A program made the translations under genes and the position numbers. Source: Chara braunii (taxonomy: Eukaryota > Streptophyta > Charophyceae > Charales > Characeae). From it: a stretch of 20,427 nt of DNA. Position 1 is the first letter of the stretch. Each line of letters starts with the position of its first letter. Shown here in pieces: positions 17,621-20,427 of the stretch. Below the pieces are notes generated by a model. The model was not told where the DNA came from and ran no database searches. It was given only the letters and a program-made list of their open reading frames with translations. The stretch is taken from positions 1,132,323-1,152,749 of the forward strand of contig BFEA01000112.1 of assembly GCA_003427395.1 (NCBI GenBank), in the 5' to 3' direction.

Positions 17621-17918
17621 TGTCTCTTATACACATCTAGATGTGTATAAGAGACAGGTGATGAGGAATCAGACTCCTACTAATTTTCTACATCATGATA
17701 TCTTTTTTTTCTTGATGGTGATTTTGATCTTCGTGTTATGGATGTTGGTTCGTATTTTGTGAGAATACGATTTTGTCACATGGAGGAGTTTGTATTTTGA
17801 TTACAGGTGTTATCTTATCCAATACAAAAAAGATACAAATTAAATGCCTTGATTTCCNGTAAACAATGTGAACGTTACCGAAATGGCAGTAAGGGATGAA
17901 GGCCAGCATCCTACCAAT
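17621..17918. other. Assembly artefact: mate-pair junction adapter, chimeric insert, N and duplicated 60 bp
   Basis: 17621-17657 is a Tn5 mosaic end (lacking its first C) followed directly by its full reverse complement AGATGTGTATAAGAGACAG, the Nextera mate-pair junction. 17658-17857 is unrelated sequence, and its last 95 bases equal 5622-5716. 17858 is N. 17859-17918 repeats 17561-17620 exactly. All of this is best explained by an untrimmed chimeric read joined during scaffolding, not by biology. Confidence 0.95.
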
Positions 17919-18386
17919 ACAACAACTGTTGTTGTTGCTGCTGCTGAAGGGACCCCCCCTCCTCCTCCCCCCCCACCACCGCCCCCGCCTCCACCACCAC
18001 CACCACCGCCATCACTACCATCATTATCAGCAGCACCACCACCATCATCACTGCCACCCCCACCGACGTCCTCTGTAGCAGCATCCTCTCAGTCATCTGC
18101 ATCATCTTCTTCTTCCTGTTCCCCTACTTCTTCCTCTACTTCCTCATCATCGACCTCCTCATCATCAACGCACTCATGGTCAGATCGGTCGTCACAAAGG
18201 CCCTGTCGGCCGAGGTATCCGTTGTTAGATGGATCGTTACAGATGCCTCTTCAGCGGAGACATTCCCCGTCTCCACAACAGCCTCCAAGACAGCGGCCTC
18301 GTTTGTCGTTGAATGGCATGATCACCGCGCCCCCTGCAGGGGTTAGAGATGTGCTCCGACGACATGCTCGCAACCGTACGGAATGA
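17919..18386 (+). CDS. Pro- and Ser-rich low-complexity region, ending at an in-frame TGA
   Basis: After a Thr/Val/Ala stretch comes a run of about 20 prolines (17952-18010), then Pro/Ser-rich and Ser-rich segments (to about 18180), then a basic Arg/Pro/Gln-rich part (about 18185-18350). The segment ends in VRDVLRRHARNRTE and TGA at 18384-18386. The same frame continues without another stop into the C2H2 finger. This favours a mutated codon (CGA to TGA is a CpG transition) over a true end. Long proline runs are typical of disordered linkers. The repeated C and CCA/CCT tracts are also error-prone in sequencing. Confidence 0.55.
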   Translation, partial: TTTVVVAAAEGTPPPPPPPPPPPPPPPPPPPSLPSLSAAPPPSSLPPPPTSSVAASSQSSASSSSSCSPTSSSTSSSSTSSSSTHSWSDRSSQRPCRPRYPLLDGSLQMPLQRRHSPSPQQPPRQRPRLSLNGMITAPPAGVRDVLRRHARNRTE

Positions 18387-18709
18387 CATCGTCGCTTTCA
18401 GTATACACTTGCGAGGAATAGTGCACATCGAGTCCGATGCCCACAATGTGGCGATGATTTCTTCAGTGCTGCAGGCTTACGAGTGCACCAGACACGAGGT
18501 GCAGCTGCTTGTGCAGCGTTTGCACGACTAGCAGCCGCCCTAAGCACAAGTGAGGCTGATCGGCTTCCGATTCCCACATCTGGTCCACCCAGTTCTCACC
18601 CACCTGACCCGCCTCTCTCTCATCCACCTAGCCCCACTCGCTCCCCTGCCCCAATTGACAATGGCCCATCTCCTGATTACCTGACGGAGCCCCCGGTCGA
18701 AGATCATCT
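18387..18709 (+). CDS. C2H2-type zinc finger and Pro-rich linker
   Basis: In the frame of the preceding segment, 18438-18515 reads CPQCGDDFFSAAGLRVHQTR followed by GAAAC. This is C-x2-C, the hydrophobic GL core, H, then a final Cys in place of the second His (C2HC variant). The form CPxCG-x-x-F-x5-GL-x-x-H is known from R2/NeSL-type LINE N-termini and from transcription factors, so nucleic-acid binding is plausible. Next come ALSTSEADRL and a linker with repeated Ser/Pro/His (PPDPPLSHPPSP). The frame stays open to 18806, but its sequence stops looking coding at about 18680-18715, where the frame at 18677 takes over. Confidence 0.55.
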
Positions 18710-19573
18710 CTTCCGGAGCACATACCGGAGCCAATTGGTCAAGACCACAATGAGTCTCCGCCACCTGGGCAACCTGCAGAATCAAACGAGGATCCCCCTC
18801 CCGTAAACGGATCCCCCACGCGACCTGCGGAATCAGACAATGTCATACCGCTACAGCGAGGGCGCTGTGTGTACTATGCCATTAATGTATGTCTCCTTGC
18901 TTACAATTGTAATCCTTGTACTCTTGCTGATTTCGCAGACGTTGTTTTCTGGATAGAAGAAGAGCACCGTGCCGTCTGCCCAGACGACGACAGCGCTGCG
19001 CCTGGTGTGAACATAGAAGTCCTGGCTATGGCATTTATGGGTAGGCGACTGCAATTCCAGCCTGCTCCGCAAAACCACGAGCCAGGCACGGATCCGAATA
19101 TTCGGGCATATATCTTATATCGTCCAGGTCACTTCAGTGCTCTTACGTTTGCAGATAATTCATGGACCCTATGGGACAATGGCGGTAGGGTGCACACAGT
19201 GGGAACTATTAACTCTTTCTATCACCAAATGCTGGAGGGTCACTCAGTCTGGCTCATCCATCAGGAACAGTATGTCAATGAGCATTTGCAAGCACTGCAC
19301 CCCCCGGAGAGCAATCCTGCTGATTCTACCACAAACAGTGAAAGGACCTCTCCACAGGATGATGGCTGTGCCCTCCTGTTGTGTCGTCGCACAGGTACAG
19401 TTCCGTTGGCATGTACACAACATAGCCTCTGCTCCGAACACTATGAAGGGATGGTCGCTGCTAGCCTGTCACACGAAAATTGTGATCTCCAGTCCTGTGC
19501 TCATCCCCCCCACCCCCTGATTACTTGTCCAGCATGCCGTTGTGGCCTTGATCTGCCATGCTTAAATAGCTGT
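18677..19573 (+). CDS. Josephin-like cysteine protease domain and first RING-like module (A1)
   Basis: The frame opens after a stop at 18674 with a Pro/Glu/Asn-rich linker. The domain starts at LQRGRCVYYAINVCLL, which matches the Gln-x-x-x-Cys and following helix of Josephin (nucleophile Cys at 18866-18868). GHFSAL places the His at 19130-19132. WTLWDNG follows with Asp at +15, the spacing of the third triad residue. An ending like the last Josephin helix and strands (FYHQMLEG-HSVWLI) comes next. The Cys-to-His distance (88) is shorter than in ataxin-3 (105). From 19367 comes zinc module A1: C-x4-C-x9-C-x2-H-x2-C, ending C-x-H-x2-HP-x3-CPAC. The predicted role is ubiquitin cleavage, by family only. 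OTU or another papain-fold clan is possible. The frame stays open to 19750 but loses its zinc pattern after about 19573. Confidence 0.55.
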
Positions 19574-20360
19574 GCACGTCATACCAATGACATGTCAGCA
19601 ACATGCCATGTGTCGTCAATGCTTCCAGGAAGCTGTCATAGAAAGTATGTGTCTTTACTGCGTGTACTATCCCCGGTGCTATCACCCTCCACATCCTCGC
19701 CTAGCATGTCCCACATGCGGTATTGGTTACACGCCTACGGCAACCGCTGACGGATCTCCCTCTTTCATGCCAGACGAACGACGAACACAGCAGTCCGAGG
19801 AGGAAAATAGACTTCTATATGAACCACTGGCAGAGCAATGTGCTCATAGTTTATCACCACCAGGGCGAGCTGTTGCGGATCATATCCTGCAGCAGCTGAA
19901 TGCCCTTGTATTGGACCGATCCTCCCTGTCGTCGTCTGCCCATAGAGAAGGAATACATACTGCGGAAGCCCAAGAAAGATGCTCCATGCCGTTTTGTGAT
20001 GACCCGCCGGAGATTCAACTAGCATGTGGTTCACATGCCTTGTGCCGTGAGGATTACGAAGGTATAGTCCATGCGAGTTTTTGCTTCCATACGTACGATG
20101 ACAGTCAGTACTGTACTCATGTACAGCACCCCGACATGTCATGTCCAATTTGTAGACAGGGACTGGAACGGCAATGCCTCTATAATTGCAGTCGACGTGC
20201 CTCTGTGTTCCTAGCATGTACGAGCCACGTAGCCTGCGACATCTGTCTGCGCCATGCCATTCGATGCAGCAACTGTGACTGCGAAAATTGGATGCGGTGC
20301 TTCCATAGCCCACACCCGAACCGGTCCTGTCCGGTCTGTAGGGGTGGCCACTCGCCATAG
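19572..20360 (+). CDS. RING-like modules B1, A2 and B2, C-terminal part
   Basis: This frame follows a frame change near 19573-19590, where module B1 is cut after its first two cysteines (19559-19573). B1 continues MTCQQHAMCRQC (C-x2-H-x2-C-x2-C as in RING) and ends HPPHPRLACPTC. After a linker of about 80 residues (Ser/Glu/Gln-rich), A2 (19980-20155) repeats the spacing of A1. B2 (20175-20345) reads C-x3-C-x9-C-x2-H-x2-C-x2-C, then CFHSPHPNRSCPVC. The B modules have a full RING-type set of ligands. In A1 and A2 the sixth position is His or Asp, so they are degenerate. RING domains usually recruit E2 enzymes, and whether these do is unknown. The stop TAG is at 20358-20360. The first in-frame GTG is only a convenience start. 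Confidence 0.6.
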   Translation: MHVIPMTCQQHAMCRQCFQEAVIESMCLYCVYYPRCYHPPHPRLACPTCGIGYTPTATADGSPSFMPDERRTQQSEEENRLLYEPLAEQCAHSLSPPGRAVADHILQQLNALVLDRSSLSSSAHREGIHTAEAQERCSMPFCDDPPEIQLACGSHALCREDYEGIVHASFCFHTYDDSQYCTHVQHPDMSCPICRQGLERQCLYNCSRRASVFLACTSHVACDICLRHAIRCSNCDCENWMRCFHSPHPNRSCPVCRGGHSP

Positions 20361-20427
20361 TTCAGCGGTGAATATTTAGAAATCTGTGAAACCCGTCATA
20401 CACCTTTCCCCTGCTCTTTGCATGTCA
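20361..20427. other. Downstream flank
   Basis: These 67 bases follow the stop codon. No polyadenylation signal or further ORF can be recognised before the window ends. Confidence 0.5.

Larger units (their letters stand above)
17507..20360 (+). pseudogene. C2H2 finger / Josephin-like protease / tandem RING-like protein locus, interrupted as assembled
   Basis: This entry covers the whole locus; its parts follow below. In order it codes for a low-complexity leader, a C2H2-type zinc finger, a Pro-rich linker, a papain-fold protease-like domain and four RING-like zinc modules. The combination suggests a protein acting on ubiquitin, binding nucleic acid or partners through the finger. That is inference from domains. 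It is intronless across about 2.5 kb. Defects as assembled are an adapter-containing insertion (17621-17918), an in-frame TGA at 18384, a frame change between 18677 and 18715, and another between 19571 and 19593. The open frames keep domain-like composition up to each break, so the decay is recent or the breaks are errors. A C2H2 finger followed by a cysteine protease is known from some LINE proteins (NeSL/R2 group), but no reverse transcriptase follows before the window ends. Confidence 0.6.

Noticed and set aside
17621-17657. Natural Tn5/IS50 insertion end
   Set aside because: Two mosaic ends joined directly without transposon sequence, next to an N and a duplicated flank, match a library adapter rather than an insertion.
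19765-20358. 197-codon ORF on the minus strand
   Set aside because: It is the antisense of the zinc-module region, where regular codon bias keeps the opposite frame open. The plus strand has the conserved Cys/His pattern.

Overview
The window looks like a repeat-rich, intron-poor stretch of a large eukaryotic nuclear genome. It has no bacterial operons, many microsatellites and poly(A)/poly(T) tracts, remains of Ty3/gypsy and LINE retrotransposons, and many short inverted-repeat (MITE-like) elements. My best guess is a streptophyte alga or plant (a Chara-like genome), at low confidence, because nothing here is a firm taxonomic marker. Most of the sequence does not code. The many short ORFs at 0.6-2.5, 5.5-11.5 and 12.2-17 kb lie in repeats and show no family signature.

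Layout. 1-2.4 kb: the end of a GC-rich dispersed element, tetranucleotide satellites, a G-rich tract and anonymous sequence. 2.4-2.9 kb: a long inverted repeat. About 3.1-5.25 kb: a heavily mutated Ty3/gypsy gag-pol relic; its reverse transcriptase is split by an insertion whose left end belongs to a TIR family seen elsewhere in the window. 5.25-11.6 kb: no gene, but several MITE-like elements (6647-6798, 7121-7229, 8930-9124), tandem duplications, a poly(T) insertion with 15-bp flanking repeats and a degenerate 6-bp minisatellite. 11.7-12.87 kb: the 3' end of a LINE (zf-RVT domain, 3' UTR with tandem repeats, A-rich tail). 12.96-13.34 kb: a MITE with long TIRs. 13.8-14.2 kb: clustered copies of a fold-back repeat. 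15.10-15.20 kb: a near-perfect hairpin resembling a miRNA precursor. 15.8-17.0 kb: a CA-rich minisatellite and a duplicated repeat, one copy of which is interrupted by the same GC-rich element as at the window start.

17.5-20.36 kb (+ strand) is the most interesting part: one long protein-coding locus, apparently without introns. In order it encodes a low-complexity Asn/Pro/Ser-rich leader, a C2H2-type zinc finger, a Pro-rich linker, a papain-fold cysteine protease-like domain best matching Josephin (Gln, Cys, His and Asp in the right order) and four RING-like zinc modules in an A-B-A-B pattern that share a C-x-H-x2-HP-x3-CPxC signature. As assembled, it carries one in-frame TGA and two frame changes, so it is either a decayed copy (possibly of a mobile element) or a mis-sequenced gene. 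I do not recognise this combination as a named family.

The assembly is wrong inside this locus. 17621-17657 is a Tn5 mosaic-end pair, the Nextera mate-pair junction adapter. It is followed by about 200 bp of foreign sequence, one N, and a 60-bp duplicate of the sequence before the adapter. Ignoring 17621-17918 leaves one continuous reading frame across the join.
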